Shown in pieces: positions 36,523-47,285 of a DNA stretch of 64,000 nt. The translations under genes were made by a program, and so were the position numbers. Position 1 is the stretch's first letter; every line of letters starts with the position of its first letter. The notes beneath the pieces were generated by a model. It ran no database searches. It was not told the DNA's origin and saw nothing but the letters and a program-made list of their open reading frames with translations. Origin of the DNA: Marinobacter mangrovi. Its GTDB lineage: Bacteria; Pseudomonadota; Gammaproteobacteria; Pseudomonadales; Oleiphilaceae. The stretch lies in contig NZ_JAERVO010000001.1 of NCBI RefSeq assembly GCF_016798325.1, positions 558,001-622,000 on the forward strand. The letters are read 5' to 3'.

Positions 36523-37692
36523 ATGAAAAAACCAGTCTATCTTGATTATGCGGCGACCACGCCGGTGGACCCCCGGGTTGCCGAACGCATGGTGGAGCAC
36601 CTGACACTTGACGGTGTGTTCGGCAATCCGGCTTCCCGGTCCCACGGTTATGGCTGGCAGGCGGAGGCCGCGGTTGAAGGGGCGCGGCGTCAGGTGGCGG
36701 ACCTGCTGGGGTGCGACCCGCGCGAAATTGTCTGGACCTCGGGCGCGACAGAATCCGATAACCTCGCCATCAAGGGCGTCGCTGCCCGCTATCCGGGTGG
36801 CCACATCATCACTTCCGCCATCGAGCACAAGGCGGTCCTGGACACGTGCGCGTGGCTGGAGTCCCAGGGGATGCAGTTGACGTATCTGCAGCCCGACGCC
36901 CAGGGTCATGTGACGCTGGATCAGGTGAAAGAGGCGATGCGGCCAGAGACCTGTCTTGTCAGCCTGATGTGGGTGAACAACGAAATCGGCGTCATTACCG
37001 ATGTCGGTGCGATCGGCCGCTGGCTGCGAGAGCAGGGCGTCCTGTTTCACGTGGATGCGGCCCAGGCCGCGGGTAAGCTGGCCATCGACTTGTCGACGAC
37101 CGCGGTGGACTTGATGTCGCTGTCCGGGCACAAGGTCTACGGGCCCAAGGGCGTCGGTGCTCTCTACGTGCGCCGGGATCCCGCGGTCCGTATTGAAGCC
37201 CAGATCCATGGCGGTGGCCACGAGCGGGGCATGCGTTCAGGAACGCTGCCGACGCATCAGATCGTGGGTATGGGAGAGGCGTTCCGGATTGCCGGAGAGG
37301 AGCTGGGTGGTGAGCGCGAGCGCCTGACGGCGCTGAGAGGTCAGTTCCTTACCGGCGTGACCCGGCTGGCCGGCGTCAGTCTGAATGGCGATGCGGAACT
37401 CTCGGTGCCGGGTATTGTCAATCTGAGTTTTGAGGGTGTTGACGGCGAATCGCTGATGCTCGGTTTGCGGGAACTGGCTGTGTCATCCGGCTCAGCCTGC
37501 GCCTCGGCGTCGCTGGAGCCTTCTTATGTACTGCGGGCGTTGGGTGTCAGTGATGAGCTGGCTCACAGCGCACTGAGGTTTTCGTTCGGACGTTTCACGA
37601 CCACAGAGGAAGTCGACTTTGCCGTTGGCGAGATTGGCACGGTTCTGGAGCGATTGCGGGAGCGACAGAGGACCCGTTCGGGGGTCCGGTAG
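36523..37692 (+). CDS. iscS: Cysteine desulfurase IscS
   Basis: IscS is a PLP enzyme that takes sulfur from cysteine for clusters and tRNA thiolation. The 389-residue protein opens [20 protein letters not shown]. It has the PLP lysine in [14 protein letters not shown] near residue 204 and the catalytic cysteine in [21 protein letters not shown] near 326. E. coli IscS has 404 residues; the difference is at the C-terminus, where the sequence ends in a basic tail with no partner-docking motif I recognise. It is followed by ndk, not iscU. Confidence 0.92.
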   Translation: MKKPVYLDYAATTPVDPRVAERMVEHLTLDGVFGNPASRSHGYGWQAEAAVEGARRQVADLLGCDPREIVWTSGATESDNLAIKGVAARYPGGHIITSAIEHKAVLDTCAWLESQGMQLTYLQPDAQGHVTLDQVKEAMRPETCLVSLMWVNNEIGVITDVGAIGRWLREQGVLFHVDAAQAAGKLAIDLSTTAVDLMSLSGHKVYGPKGVGALYVRRDPAVRIEAQIHGGGHERGMRSGTLPTHQIVGMGEAFRIAGEELGGERERLTALRGQFLTGVTRLAGVSLNGDAELSVPGIVNLSFEGVDGESLMLGLRELAVSSGSACASASLEPSYVLRALGVSDELAHSALRFSFGRFTTTEEVDFAVGEIGTVLERLRERQRTRSGVR

Positions 37693-37712
37693 GCAGTCGC
37701 CGGCTTCCCGCG

Positions 37713-37718
37713 TATAAT
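37713..37718 (+). promoter_or_regulatory. -10 box of the ndk promoter
   Basis: A perfect TATAAT lies 21 bases after the iscS stop. The -35 region at the expected distance is poor. If used, transcription would start near 37725, giving ndk a leader of about 95 bases containing the hairpin at 37734-37794. Confidence 0.55.
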
Positions 37719-37733
37719 CGCCGTTTAGTTTTT

Positions 37734-37794
37734 AGGGAGCCTCGGAGAATGTTTCGGCCATGATCGATGGTCGGGACGTTTTTCGAGGCTCCTT
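37734..37794 (+). promoter_or_regulatory. Structured leader upstream of ndk
   Basis: GGAGCCTCG at 37736-37744 pairs perfectly with CGAGGCTCC at 37784-37792, and the stem can extend by two more pairs. Inside the 39-base loop, CGGCCAT and ATGGTCG form a second hairpin. The long-range stem with an inner stem looks like a cis-acting RNA element, but it matches no riboswitch class I know. A terminator is unlikely because no U-run follows. Confidence 0.5.
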
Positions 37795-37820
37795 AACCTA
37801 TAACCAACTGGAGATTTAGC

Positions 37821-38249
37821 ATGTCTAACGAGCGCACGCTCTCTATCGTCAAGCCGGACGCCGTCGCCAAGAACGTCATCGGTGAGATCTACAGCCGCTT
37901 TGAAAAAGGCGGACTGAGCATTGTCGCCGCTAAAATGATGCACCTGACCCAGGAGCAGGCTGAAGGCTTCTACGCCGAGCACAAAGAGCGTCCTTTCTTC
38001 CCGGATCTGGTTGCGTTCATGACCTCTGGCCCTGTTGTCGTTCAGGTTCTGGAAGGTGAAGGCGCGATCGCCAAGAACCGTGACCTGATGGGCGCGACCA
38101 ACCCGAAAGAAGCCGATCCGGGCACCATCCGTGCCGATTTCGCGTCTTCCATCGACGCCAATGCGGTTCACGGCTCCGACTCTCCGGCGTCCGCCGAGCG
38201 TGAAATCGCTTATTTCTTCAACGACAATGAGATCTGCCCGCGCGGCTGA
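37821..38249 (+). CDS. ndk: Nucleoside diphosphate kinase Ndk
   Basis: Ndk transfers phosphate between nucleoside triphosphates and diphosphates through a phosphohistidine. The 142-residue protein has the family start [20 protein letters not shown] and the active-site block [20 protein letters not shown] with the catalytic His near 117. An AACTGGAG ribosome site precedes the ATG. It has its own TATAAT box and structured leader. A hairpin after the stop separates it from rlmN. Confidence 0.97.
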   Translation: MSNERTLSIVKPDAVAKNVIGEIYSRFEKGGLSIVAAKMMHLTQEQAEGFYAEHKERPFFPDLVAFMTSGPVVVQVLEGEGAIAKNRDLMGATNPKEADPGTIRADFASSIDANAVHGSDSPASAEREIAYFFNDNEICPRG

Positions 38250-38259
38250 TTCCATTGGA

Positions 38260-38284
38260 GGGCGGCGGCTTCGGCCTGCCGCCC
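38260..38284 (+). terminator. Hairpin between ndk and rlmN
   Basis: GGGCGGC at 38260-38266 pairs with GCCGCCC at 38278-38284, and an inner GGC-TTCG-GCC tetraloop stem stacks on it. It lies ten bases after the ndk stop. There is no U-run, so it is more likely a partial terminator or stabiliser than a full stop. Confidence 0.5.
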
Positions 38285-38312
38285 GACGGGTTATTTGATC
38301 GAGGTTATGACC

Positions 38313-39425
38313 ATGACATCGCCGGCCGAAAAAACCAACCTTCTGGGGTTGCCGAAGGCCAAACTGGAAGCCTTTTTTGAATCGCTGGGCGAGAAGAAAT
38401 TCCGGGCGACCCAGATCCTGAAGTGGATGCACCAACACGGTGTGGATGACTTCGATCAAATGACTAACGTCAGCAAGGCGTTACGTGAAAAACTTAAGGA
38501 AGTTGCCGAGATTCGTGGGCCGGAAGTGGTCTACGACGAAACGTCGAAGGATGGCACCCGCAAGTGGGTCATGCGAATGGACAGCGGCAACAGCGTCGAA
38601 ACCGTCCTGATTCCGGATGGCGAGCGCGGCACTCTCTGCGTCTCGTCACAGATCGGTTGCAGTCTGGACTGCACGTTCTGCTCTACCGGTAAGCGGGGGT
38701 TCAACCGGAATCTGTCTGCCGCCGAGATCATCGGTCAGGTCTGGGTGGCGCGTCGCTCGTTCATGCCGTTTGAATCCGCCGGGGATCGGCCGATCACCAA
38801 CGTGGTGATGATGGGGATGGGCGAACCGCTGCTGAACTTCGACAACGTCGTCGATGCGATGAACCTGATGATGGAGGACCTCGCTTACGGTCTTTCCAAG
38901 CGTCGGGTGACGCTGAGTACATCCGGCGTGGTGCCGGCACTGGATCGTCTGGGTGAACTGACCGACGTGTCATTGGCGATCTCCCTGCACGCACCGAACG
39001 ACGAGCTGCGAAACAAGCTGGTTCCGCTCAACAAGAAGTACCCGATTGCCGAGCTTCTCGCGGCGACGCGGCGCTATCTGGCTCGTTTGCCGGACAAGCG
39101 TAAGGTCACGATCGAGTACACGGTCATTGCCGGCGTTAACGATCACCTTGAGCATGCGCACGAGCTGACCCGGCTGCTGAAGGGGCTGCCCTGCAAGATC
39201 AACCTGATTCCGTTCAATCCGTTCCCGGAAAGCGACTTCAAGCGTCCCAAGTCGATGGCGACACGGCGCTTCCAGGGCATCCTGAATGAGGCAGGTTATG
39301 TCACCACCGTGCGTACGACGCGCGGCGATGATATTGATGCGGCGTGTGGCCAGCTGGTTGGCCAGTTTGAGGATCGGACCCGTCGCAGCCAGCGTTATAT
39401 TCCCGTTCACCATGTTGCTCCATGA
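38313..39425 (+). CDS. rlmN: Dual-specificity 23S rRNA/tRNA adenine C2-methyltransferase RlmN
   Basis: RlmN is a radical-SAM enzyme that methylates A2503 of 23S rRNA and A37 of some tRNAs. The 370-residue protein has the cluster motif C-x3-C-x2-C in [20 protein letters not shown] near residue 115. The mechanistic cysteine is in [13 protein letters not shown] near the C-terminus. I use the ATG at 38313, eight bases after GAGG; two upstream candidates (TTG and ATG) are too close to it or lack support. It begins the rlmN-pilF-rodZ-ispG-hisS series. Confidence 0.96.
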   Translation: MTSPAEKTNLLGLPKAKLEAFFESLGEKKFRATQILKWMHQHGVDDFDQMTNVSKALREKLKEVAEIRGPEVVYDETSKDGTRKWVMRMDSGNSVETVLIPDGERGTLCVSSQIGCSLDCTFCSTGKRGFNRNLSAAEIIGQVWVARRSFMPFESAGDRPITNVVMMGMGEPLLNFDNVVDAMNLMMEDLAYGLSKRRVTLSTSGVVPALDRLGELTDVSLAISLHAPNDELRNKLVPLNKKYPIAELLAATRRYLARLPDKRKVTIEYTVIAGVNDHLEHAHELTRLLKGLPCKINLIPFNPFPESDFKRPKSMATRRFQGILNEAGYVTTVRTTRGDDIDAACGQLVGQFEDRTRRSQRYIPVHHVAP

Positions 39426-39468
39426 TGGTTCGCCCCTATAAAACGAAAACGAGAAGGATCTGTTTAGC

Positions 39469-40272
39469 GTGAAAGTCCCTGGTCTGTCTGTCTGTGTTGT
39501 CAGAGTGCTTGTGGTACTGGGTTTTCTGGCGCTTTCCGGCTGTGTCACGACGACGGACAGCCCGTTTGCGAGGGAGGCGAATAAGCAGAAGGCGGAAGAG
39601 AACTACGTCAAGCTGGGGATGGCTTACATTGGGCAGGGCAACTATGACCGCGCCCGGGACCACCTGGAGCGGGCCCTTCAGATTAACCCCGACAGCCCGA
39701 GTGCCCTGGCTGGCATGGGACTGATCTACCAGACCGAAGGCGAACCGGATCTGGCGGAAAAATCCTTCCTCAATGCCCTGGACAGTGATAGCAACTACAC
39801 GCGTGGGCGTGTTTTCTACGGGGCTTTCCTCTACAACCAGGGGCGTTACAAGGACGCTGAAACGCAGTTCACCCGGGCGTCCAAGGATACCGAATACGAC
39901 GATCGCGGCTCGGTTTTCTACAACCTGGGACGGACCCAGGATGAGCTGGGCGATTTCGAGGATGCGACGGCGAGCTACAAGCGAGCCGTTGGCCTGAGCC
40001 GGGGAAATGCGAACTATTTGCTGGCATTGTCCACATCGCTGGTGAACGAGGGCGATTACGCATCCGCAGAGCACTACTACAATCAACTGGTTGGGATGAT
40101 GCAACATAATCCCAACCTGAAGCACTCGCCGGAAAGCCTGCTGACGGGGCTTCGCCTGGCGCATCATTTTGGCGATGAGAACCGTGAGGCCAGCCTGGCT
40201 TTACTTCTGCGCAAGCAATACCCAAAATCGGAACAACTCAAACAGTATAGAGCACTGATTTCGAATGATTAA
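39469..40272 (+). CDS. pilF: Type IV pilus biogenesis lipoprotein PilF/PilW
   Basis: PilF is the outer-membrane pilotin for the PilQ secretin of type IV pili. The 267-residue protein has a lipoprotein signal ending ALSGC, followed by TPR repeats (AEENYVKLGMAYIGQGNYDRARDHLERAL, DSPSALAGMGLIYQTEGEPDLAEKSF). The start is GTG with AAGGA upstream. It overlaps rodZ by eight bases. Its place between rlmN and rodZ is conserved in pseudomonads and relatives. Confidence 0.93.
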   Translation: MKVPGLSVCVVRVLVVLGFLALSGCVTTTDSPFAREANKQKAEENYVKLGMAYIGQGNYDRARDHLERALQINPDSPSALAGMGLIYQTEGEPDLAEKSFLNALDSDSNYTRGRVFYGAFLYNQGRYKDAETQFTRASKDTEYDDRGSVFYNLGRTQDELGDFEDATASYKRAVGLSRGNANYLLALSTSLVNEGDYASAEHYYNQLVGMMQHNPNLKHSPESLLTGLRLAHHFGDENREASLALLLRKQYPKSEQLKQYRALISND

Positions 40273-41314
40273 TGATGATACCCAGGAACAACCGGAGGCA
40301 GCGCCGCTGACCGGAGAGGTCGGGCATCAGCTGCGTCGGGCACGAGAAGCCAAGGGCATTACCGTGGCCGACGTCGCAGACAGTCAGCATCTTCGTCCAT
40401 CAGTGATCCAGGCGATTGAAGAAGGCGAGTACGACAAGATCGGCAGCGAGCTTTTCCTGAAAGGCTATGTCCGTGCCTACGCCGAACAGGTCGGTTTGAA
40501 CGCGACAAGCCTGTTGGAAACGCTGGACATGGAGCTGGAGCCGTTGCGCGAGGAAGCCGAACAGGCGCGCCGGGAAGATCCGCTAGAATCGATCGAACGC
40601 AAAAAGCGGCAGAAGCGTCGTGTCGCCCGCTGGATTATCTGGATTCTGCTGATTGCCGCGGTGGCCGTGATCGGCACACGCGTCGTGGAAATGGAGTTGT
40701 ATCCGAAGCTGGGAGGCGAGGGCGCCGCAGAGACCTCGCAGGCGTCGGATGACGGAGCCACCGACAACCCGGAAGCCACCTTCGGAACGACTGATGAGGC
40801 CGGGCAGGGCAGTGTCGACGAGCCGAAAGCCGCTATGGAAGAGTCTGCCGACAGCGCTGCCCCCACTCCCGCGGCTCCGAAGGCCGACGAACAGGCCCAG
40901 GAGCCAGAGATGGCATCGACCCCGGCCGATGAAACGATGTCGCCGGAACCTGTTGACCAGGGTTCCGTCGCAGCGCCGGCGGATAATACAATGACCAACG
41001 ACACCGCGGAGCCGGACGTCAGTGAACCTGAGCCGGTGCCGCCGGTCGAAGATCAGCCGGTTGCGGCGGCCGGTGATGTGCTGAGTGCAACGTTCACCGG
41101 TGATTGCTGGGTATCCGTCAAGAATGCAGAGGGGACGACAGTTGTAGCGTCCCTCAAGCGCGCCGGTGAATCATTACGATACGAAGGTCAGGGCCCCTTT
41201 CAGGTGGTGCTGGGCGCGGTTGACGTCGTCAGCCTGAGTTTTAACGGTGACGCCGTTGACCTGTCGAGCTATCCAGCGCCCAATAACCGGGTCTCCCTGA
41301 CGCTGGGAAACTGA
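40265..41314 (+). CDS. rodZ: Cytoskeleton-associated cell shape protein RodZ
   Basis: RodZ links MreB filaments to the cell-wall elongation complex. The 349-residue protein has an N-terminal helix-turn-helix of the Xre type (about residues 18-80), a basic region, and one membrane helix (about 119-140, RWIIWILLIAAVAVIGTRVV). An acidic, Ala/Pro/Glu-rich periplasmic linker follows, then the C-terminal DUF4115 beta domain. The linker is low-complexity. The order pilF-rodZ-ispG is typical. Confidence 0.95.
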   Translation: MINDDTQEQPEAAPLTGEVGHQLRRAREAKGITVADVADSQHLRPSVIQAIEEGEYDKIGSELFLKGYVRAYAEQVGLNATSLLETLDMELEPLREEAEQARREDPLESIERKKRQKRRVARWIIWILLIAAVAVIGTRVVEMELYPKLGGEGAAETSQASDDGATDNPEATFGTTDEAGQGSVDEPKAAMEESADSAAPTPAAPKADEQAQEPEMASTPADETMSPEPVDQGSVAAPADNTMTNDTAEPDVSEPEPVPPVEDQPVAAAGDVLSATFTGDCWVSVKNAEGTTVVASLKRAGESLRYEGQGPFQVVLGAVDVVSLSFNGDAVDLSSYPAPNNRVSLTLGN

Positions 41315-41338
41315 TCCAGACCACCGATTCAGGAAAGT

Positions 41339-42457
41339 ATGAAACACGAATCTCCCATTAAAAGACGTCAGTCCCGCCAGATCCACGTCGGCAACGTGCC
41401 GGTTGGTGGCGATGCGCCGATCGCTGTCCAGAGCATGACCAACACCGAGACCTGCGATGTCGACGCCACGGTGGCGCAGATCGAAGCGCTGCAGCAGGCC
41501 GGCGCGGATATTGTCCGTGTTTCCGTACCGACCATGGACGCCGCCGAAGCGTTCTCGAGGATTCGGTCACAGGTTTCGGTCCCGCTGGTGGCGGACATCC
41601 ATTTTGACTACCGTATTGCCCTGAAAGTGGCCGAATACGGGGTCGACTGCCTGCGTATCAACCCGGGCAATATCGGTCGCGAAGACCGGGTTCGTGCCGT
41701 GATCGATGCGGCCAAGGATCGCAATATCCCGATCCGGATCGGCGTCAATGCCGGCTCCCTGGAAAAAGATCTCCAGAGAAAATACGGCGAACCCACGCCG
41801 GAAGCGCTGGTGGAATCCGCCATGCGTCACATCGATATCCTGGATCGTCACGATTTCCAGGACTTCAAGGTGAGCCTCAAGGCCTCCGAAGTCTTTATGA
41901 CCGTGGCCGCCTACCGCCAGATTGCCTCACAGATCGAACAGCCGCTCCATCTGGGCATCACCGAAGCCGGCGGGTTTCGCTCCGGAACCGTCAAGTCTTC
42001 GATCGGCCTGGGCATGCTGCTGATGGACGGTATCGGCGATACCATTCGGGTCTCCCTGGCAGCAGACCCGGTGCAGGAAGTGAAGGTGGGGTACGACATC
42101 CTCAAGAGCCTGCGTTTGCGGGCCCGGGGTATTAATTTTGTCGCCTGCCCAAGCTGCTCGCGGCAGAACTTCGACGTCATCCAGACCATGAATGACCTGG
42201 AAGCCCGACTGGAAGACGTCAACACATCGCTGGACGTGGCCATTATCGGTTGCGTGGTCAACGGTCCCGGCGAAGCCAAAGAGGCGGATCTGGGCCTGAC
42301 CGGTGGCAGCCCCCGTAACCTGCTTTACGTGGGTGGGAGCCCCAACCAGAAACTGGATAACGAAGATCTCGTCGATAATCTCGAGAGGCTCATCCGGGAC
42401 GAGGTCGAACGCCGCAAAGAGCAGGACGACGCCATCATCGCCCGGGCCCATGACTGA
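41339..42457 (+). CDS. ispG: 4-hydroxy-3-methylbut-2-en-1-yl diphosphate synthase IspG (GcpE)
   Basis: IspG is a [4Fe-4S] enzyme of the MEP isoprenoid pathway. The 372-residue protein has [15 protein letters not shown] near residue 21, the TIM-barrel phrase [13 protein letters not shown], and the cluster cysteines in [13 protein letters not shown] and [15 protein letters not shown]. The spacing and length equal those of E. coli IspG. It lies between rodZ and hisS, as usual. Confidence 0.97.
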   Translation: MKHESPIKRRQSRQIHVGNVPVGGDAPIAVQSMTNTETCDVDATVAQIEALQQAGADIVRVSVPTMDAAEAFSRIRSQVSVPLVADIHFDYRIALKVAEYGVDCLRINPGNIGREDRVRAVIDAAKDRNIPIRIGVNAGSLEKDLQRKYGEPTPEALVESAMRHIDILDRHDFQDFKVSLKASEVFMTVAAYRQIASQIEQPLHLGITEAGGFRSGTVKSSIGLGMLLMDGIGDTIRVSLAADPVQEVKVGYDILKSLRLRARGINFVACPSCSRQNFDVIQTMNDLEARLEDVNTSLDVAIIGCVVNGPGEAKEADLGLTGGSPRNLLYVGGSPNQKLDNEDLVDNLERLIRDEVERRKEQDDAIIARAHD

Positions 42458-42565
42458 GAAGTGGGTCCGGGTCTGATCCCGCTACGCCGGCCTGTCAGGT
42501 GACGGGCCCGGTCCGTTCCCCACTGTATTCGACGAGCCGACAGACGAATTAACTGGAAAAGCACC

Positions 42566-43849
42566 TTGGCCAAGATCAAAGCAATTCGAGGGATGAACGA
42601 TATCCTGCCGGACCAGTCCCCGGTCTGGCAGTACCTGGAACAGACCGTGAGCCGCGTGCTGCGCAATTACGGGTATCATGAAATCCGCATGCCGATTGTT
42701 GAGCAGACCGACCTGTTCAAGCGGTCCATCGGCGAAGTGACCGATATTGTCGAGAAGGAAATGTACACCTTCGCGGATCGCAACGGCGACAGCCTGACAT
42801 TGCGACCGGAAGGAACCGCCGGCTGCGTACGCGCCGCGGAAGAGCACGGCCTTCTGTTCAACCAGACCCGCAAGCTCTGGTACACCGGCCCGATGTTCCG
42901 GCATGAGCGCCCTCAGAAGGGGCGCTACCGGCAGTTTCACCAGATCGGGGTCGAGTGCTTCGGCATGACCGGACCCGATATCGATGCCGAATTGCTGATC
43001 CTGACGGCGCGTCTCTGGAAAGCATTGGGCCTGGCGCCCCATGTGCGGCTGGAGATCAACTCCATCGGCACCAGCGAGGCCCGCAAGACCTATCGCCAGG
43101 CGTTGGTCGACTATCTGTCGAATTATCGGGATCGGCTGGACGAAGACAGCCTGCGTCGCCTGGAAACCAACCCGCTGCGCATCCTGGATTCCAAGGCACC
43201 GGAGACCCAGGCCATCCTGCAGGACGCCCCGGATCTGGTGGATTACCTGGACGAGGCATCCATTGAGCACTTTGCCGGTTTAAAACAGCGCCTGGAGCTC
43301 GCCGGTATTGAGTACACGGTGAATTCCCGACTGGTTCGCGGCCTGGATTACTACGGCAAGACCGTCTTCGAATGGGTGACCGACAGTCTCGGAGCCCAGG
43401 GCACCGTGTGTGCCGGTGGCCGCTACGATGGGCTTGTGGAGCAACTGGGCGGCAAACCCACGCCGGCTGTCGGGTTTGCCATGGGCATCGAGCGCCTGGT
43501 GCTGATGCTGGAAACCCTCGAACGAGTCCCCGCCTCGGTCAGCGGCGATGCGGATGTATACGTCATGGGCATGGGTGAGGCCGGCGAAGCAGAGGCCCTA
43601 AAGGTCTCCGAAGCGCTGCGGGAATCGATGGCACAGCAGGTGGTTGTGCTGCATTGCGGCGGCGGCAGCTTCAAGAGCCAGATGAAGAAGGCCGATCGCA
43701 GCGGCGCGCGTTACGCGCTGATCATTGGCGACAACGAGGTCGAGAGCCGAACCGTCAGCCTCAAACCCCTGCGCAGTGAGGGCGAACAACAGGCGGTCAG
43801 CCAGTCCGAACTGGCAGACACACTGACAGCGCTGCTGGCGGCAGACTGA
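42566..43849 (+). CDS. hisS: Histidyl-tRNA synthetase HisS
   Basis: HisS charges tRNA-His. The 427-residue class II synthetase begins [20 protein letters not shown]. It has motif 2 in [19 protein letters not shown], the histidine-specific block [13 protein letters not shown], and motif 3 [14 protein letters not shown]. An anticodon-binding domain fills the last 100 residues. Translation appears to start at TTG (42566), since no ATG or GTG nearby matches the family N-terminus and GGA lies upstream. It is followed by yfgM 46 bases on. Confidence 0.95.
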   Translation: MAKIKAIRGMNDILPDQSPVWQYLEQTVSRVLRNYGYHEIRMPIVEQTDLFKRSIGEVTDIVEKEMYTFADRNGDSLTLRPEGTAGCVRAAEEHGLLFNQTRKLWYTGPMFRHERPQKGRYRQFHQIGVECFGMTGPDIDAELLILTARLWKALGLAPHVRLEINSIGTSEARKTYRQALVDYLSNYRDRLDEDSLRRLETNPLRILDSKAPETQAILQDAPDLVDYLDEASIEHFAGLKQRLELAGIEYTVNSRLVRGLDYYGKTVFEWVTDSLGAQGTVCAGGRYDGLVEQLGGKPTPAVGFAMGIERLVLMLETLERVPASVSGDADVYVMGMGEAGEAEALKVSEALRESMAQQVVVLHCGGGSFKSQMKKADRSGARYALIIGDNEVESRTVSLKPLRSEGEQQAVSQSELADTLTALLAAD

Positions 43850-43895
43850 TCCCACATACTGAATCAATCGTTTTCGTTTTGACGGAGTAACTGAC

Positions 43896-44546
43896 GTGGA
43901 ATTGCGTACCGAAGAAGAACAACTCGCGGCGATCAAGGACTGGTGGAAGAAGAATGGCAGTGCACTGCTGATTGGTATCGGCGCGGCCCTGGCCATCGTC
44001 TTCGGCTGGCAGGCCTGGCAGAACCATCAGGCGGCCGAGCGAAGCGCTGCGGGTTCCCAGTACCAGCAATTGCTGAGCGCGCTGAACCAGCAGGCGGGTG
44101 ATGAGCGGGAAAAGACCATCGAGTTCGTGACCAAGGAACTCCAGGACGAATACAGTGATAGCGCCTACGCGGTCTATGGTTCGCTGATCCTGGCATCGCA
44201 CCAGTTCAGCGAGAAAAACGATCCCAAGGCAGCGGCTGAATCGCTTGGATGGGCCCGCGAACACGCGGCGGAAGGCCCGCTCAAGATCATGATCGGTGAG
44301 CGTCTGGCCCAGGCCCAGTTCGCAGCGGACCAGGCGGACGACGCCCTGAAAACCTTGCGTTCCGTGAAGGATCCGGGTGCCTACAAGGCCCTTTATGCTG
44401 AGCTTGAAGGCGACATCCTGCGCGCCCAGGGCGATCTGGACGGTGCCCGCAAGGCCTACACCGCAGCCAGCGAAGCTGCCGGCAGTGCGCCGAGCCCGCT
44501 GCTCAAGCTGAAGATGGCCGACATGGCCGTTGGGGAGGATGCTTGA
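43896..44546 (+). CDS. yfgM: YfgM family membrane protein (Sec/BamB-associated)
   Basis: The 216-residue protein has a cytoplasmic N-terminus ELRTEEEQLAAIKDWWKKNG, one membrane helix (about residues 25-43) and a periplasmic TPR-like domain. E. coli YfgM (also called AncB) interacts with the Sec translocon and the chaperone PpiD. The start is GTG with CGGAG upstream. Its stop overlaps the bamB start (TGATG), and the two are likely coupled. Confidence 0.92.
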   Translation: MELRTEEEQLAAIKDWWKKNGSALLIGIGAALAIVFGWQAWQNHQAAERSAAGSQYQQLLSALNQQAGDEREKTIEFVTKELQDEYSDSAYAVYGSLILASHQFSEKNDPKAAAESLGWAREHAAEGPLKIMIGERLAQAQFAADQADDALKTLRSVKDPGAYKALYAELEGDILRAQGDLDGARKAYTAASEAAGSAPSPLLKLKMADMAVGEDA

Positions 44547-45709
44547 TGCGGCGCCTGCGCCTTGTTCGCCAGTGCCTGATCGGTGTCGGCCTGGCGGGGC
44601 TGCTGGCTGGATGCAGCTCCAACGACACGTTCGAGCAGCCCAAGCCCCTGCCTGAGATTGAAAGCAGCGTCTGGCTGGATGAAGTCTGGGATACCTCCGT
44701 CGGCGACGGTGATGACGAGCAGCTGCTGTTCCTTCAGCCAGTGCTTTCCTATGGGGAACTGTTCGCGGTCTCCAGTGATGGTGAGCTGGTCTCCCTGAAC
44801 CCGCAAAACGGCGACTACAACTGGGAAACGGACCTGGAGCGCCCCATCCTGGCCGGGGTTGGTGCGGATGCCGATCATCTCTATGTGGGCTCACGCAAGG
44901 GTGAGTTGCTGGCGCTGTCCCGGGAAAAGAAAGGCGAAGAGGTCTGGTCGGTCAAGCTGCCCAGCGAGATCCTGGCGCCGCCGCAGTCCAACGGCTCGGT
45001 GGTGGTCGTCCAGACCATCGACGGCAAGGCACTGGCCTACGATGCCGATACCGGGGAAAAGAAATGGCAGTACGATGGCGTTATCCCGGTTCTCAGTTTC
45101 CGGGGTACCGCGACTCCCTGGGTCGGCTCGGAAGTCACCCTGGTCGCCTTTTCAAGTGGCCAACTGTACGCCCTGCTGACCGATACCGGTCAGCCGATAT
45201 GGCAGTATTCCGTCGGTGAACCCAGTGGCCGGACGGAGCTTGAACGCCTGGTTGACGTGGATGGTACACCGGTGGTGCGCGACGGCGTAGCCTATGTGAC
45301 AGGTTACAAAGGTAACGTGGCCGCGGTGGATATGCGCACCGGCCAGGAAATCTGGAAACGGGCGGCCAGCAGCTTCCAGTCACCAACCCTGGACTATGGC
45401 AACCTGTACATTTCCGGATCGAACGGCGTGATCAGTGCGTATAGTCTGTTCAACCGTAAGGAAATCTGGTCGCAGGATAAACTGGAATGGCGGCAGACCA
45501 CCGGTCTGGCCTCTTTGGATGGCTACCTGCTGACTGGCGACTTTGAAGGCTATGTGCATATCCTCTCGCAGTTGGACGGCTCTCTGCAGGGCCAGCTGCA
45601 AGTGGACGACGACGGATTGCGTGTGCCGATGATCGTTGACGGTGACCTGATCTATATTTACGGCAACAGTGGTGAACTGGCAGCCTTCAAGCTGCGCGAA
45701 TCCGACTGA
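44546..45709 (+). CDS. bamB: Outer-membrane protein assembly lipoprotein BamB
   Basis: BamB is an accessory lipoprotein of the BAM complex that inserts beta-barrel proteins. The 387-residue product has a lipoprotein signal ending LLAGC (C23) and an eight-bladed PQQ-type propeller with phrases such as [17 protein letters not shown] and [14 protein letters not shown] start at ATG 44546, with GGAGG seven bases upstream; an in-frame TTG just before is less likely. It follows yfgM with a one-base overlap and precedes der. Confidence 0.95.
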   Translation: MRRLRLVRQCLIGVGLAGLLAGCSSNDTFEQPKPLPEIESSVWLDEVWDTSVGDGDDEQLLFLQPVLSYGELFAVSSDGELVSLNPQNGDYNWETDLERPILAGVGADADHLYVGSRKGELLALSREKKGEEVWSVKLPSEILAPPQSNGSVVVVQTIDGKALAYDADTGEKKWQYDGVIPVLSFRGTATPWVGSEVTLVAFSSGQLYALLTDTGQPIWQYSVGEPSGRTELERLVDVDGTPVVRDGVAYVTGYKGNVAAVDMRTGQEIWKRAASSFQSPTLDYGNLYISGSNGVISAYSLFNRKEIWSQDKLEWRQTTGLASLDGYLLTGDFEGYVHILSQLDGSLQGQLQVDDDGLRVPMIVDGDLIYIYGNSGELAAFKLRESD

Positions 45710-45764
45710 ATCCGATCCCGGCTGTGCACGGCCGGGATTCCACTTTCTGACTGACGAACGCTCT

Positions 45765-47183
45765 ATGACCCCTGTAATCGCCCTGGTTGGACGCCCCAAC
45801 GTGGGCAAATCGACCCTGTTCAACCAGATGACCCGCACCCGGGATGCGTTGGTGGCCGACTTTGCCGGCCTGACCCGCGATCGCAAGTACGGCGAGGGCC
45901 AGTACGAAGGCCAGCGCTTTATCGTGATCGACACCGGTGGCCTGACCGGGGACGAAGAGGGCATTGATGCGGAAATGGCGCGCCAGTCCATGCTCGCCGT
46001 GGAAGAGGCGGACATCGTGCTGTTCCTGGTGGACGGCCGTGCCGGCCTGACGTCCGGCGACGAGTTGATTGCCAACCAGCTGCGGCGTTCCGGCAAGCCT
46101 GCCCACCTGGTGGTCAACAAGACCGACGGCCAGGATCCGGATGTGGCAGCCTCCGAGTTCTATCAGCTGGGGTTTGAGTCGGTCTATCTGATTGCGGCCT
46201 CCCACAATCGTGGCATTCGCTCCATGCTGGAGGATCTCTTGCCTTCAGCGGAAGAGGTCGAGGAAGACAGCGCCGAGCGCTATCCGGGGATTCGCATTGG
46301 TGTGGTCGGACGGCCCAACGTGGGTAAATCCACGCTGGTCAACCGGATGCTCGGCGAAGAGCGGGTGGTGGTCTACGACATGCCGGGCACGACCCGGGAC
46401 AGCGTCTACATTCCCTATGAGCGCCAGGGTCAGGAGTACACGCTGATCGACACGGCCGGTGTGCGCCGGCGCAAGAGCGTCCGGGAGACGGTGGAAAAGT
46501 TCTCCATCATCAAGACGCTGCAGGCGATCGAAGATTCCCATGTGGTGATTCTGGTGATCGATGCCCGGGAGGGGCTGGTTGACCAGGATCTGCACCTGAT
46601 CGGATTTGTACTGGATGCCGGCCGCTCGCTGGTGATCGCCGTCAACAAGTGGGACGGGATGGACGGCGAGCAGCGCGGTCGCGTCAAGGAGCAGTTGGCC
46701 CGCCGCCTGGAGTTCCTGGATTACGCCGACAAGCACTACATTTCGGCCTTGCACGGCTCGGGTGTGGGCGTGATGTACGATTCCATCGGTGAGTGCTACG
46801 AGTCGGCCATGGCCAAGTGGCCGACCAATCGTCTGACGGCCATCCTGGAAGACGCGCTGACCCAGCACCAGCCGCCGCTGGTCAACGGACGTCGCATCAA
46901 ATTGCGCTACGCTCACCAGGGCGGCTCCAACCCGCCGCTGGTGGTGGTGCACGGCAACCAGACCGATGCCTTGCCGAATGCTTACAAGCGTTATCTGGAG
47001 AATACCTTCCGCCGCGTCCTGGACGTGCGGGGGGCGCCGATCCGCTTTGAATTCCGTTCCAGTGAGAACCCGTTTGCCGGTCGGGTGAACCGTCTCACGC
47101 CACGCCAACAGGCGAAGAAAAAGCGCATGATGCAACACGTTCGCAAGACGAAGAAGAAGCAGAAGAGCAAGAAGTCGCGCTAG
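45765..47183 (+). CDS. der: Ribosome biogenesis GTPase Der (EngA)
   Basis: Der is an essential GTPase that acts on the 50S subunit. The 472-residue protein has two G domains: P-loop GRPNVGKST at residues 8-16 and again near 181-189, each with NKxD guanine-specificity motifs (NKTD, NKWD). A KH-like domain and a lysine-rich tail follow. The ATG at 45765 directly precedes [15 protein letters not shown]. An earlier frame opening inside bamB is not the start. A terminator follows. Confidence 0.97.
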   Translation: MTPVIALVGRPNVGKSTLFNQMTRTRDALVADFAGLTRDRKYGEGQYEGQRFIVIDTGGLTGDEEGIDAEMARQSMLAVEEADIVLFLVDGRAGLTSGDELIANQLRRSGKPAHLVVNKTDGQDPDVAASEFYQLGFESVYLIAASHNRGIRSMLEDLLPSAEEVEEDSAERYPGIRIGVVGRPNVGKSTLVNRMLGEERVVVYDMPGTTRDSVYIPYERQGQEYTLIDTAGVRRRKSVRETVEKFSIIKTLQAIEDSHVVILVIDAREGLVDQDLHLIGFVLDAGRSLVIAVNKWDGMDGEQRGRVKEQLARRLEFLDYADKHYISALHGSGVGVMYDSIGECYESAMAKWPTNRLTAILEDALTQHQPPLVNGRRIKLRYAHQGGSNPPLVVVHGNQTDALPNAYKRYLENTFRRVLDVRGAPIRFEFRSSENPFAGRVNRLTPRQQAKKKRMMQHVRKTKKKQKSKKSR

Positions 47184-47217
47184 GCTGCGAGCCCGTCAGA
47201 AAGCGATTCCGAACGCG

Positions 47218-47263
47218 AAAAAAGGCGCCGTTTCGAGACTCTCTCGAATCCGGCGCCTTTTTT
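47218..47263. terminator. Intrinsic terminator after der
   Basis: GGCGCCG at 47224-47230 pairs with CGGCGCC at 47251-47257, and the inner TTCGAGA/TCTCGAA pairs extend the hairpin. A6 precedes and T7 follows, so it can serve both der and the convergent GGDEF/EAL gene. Confidence 0.92.
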
Positions 47264-47285
47264 GTTTGCGTTGGCCGTGGGGGTT

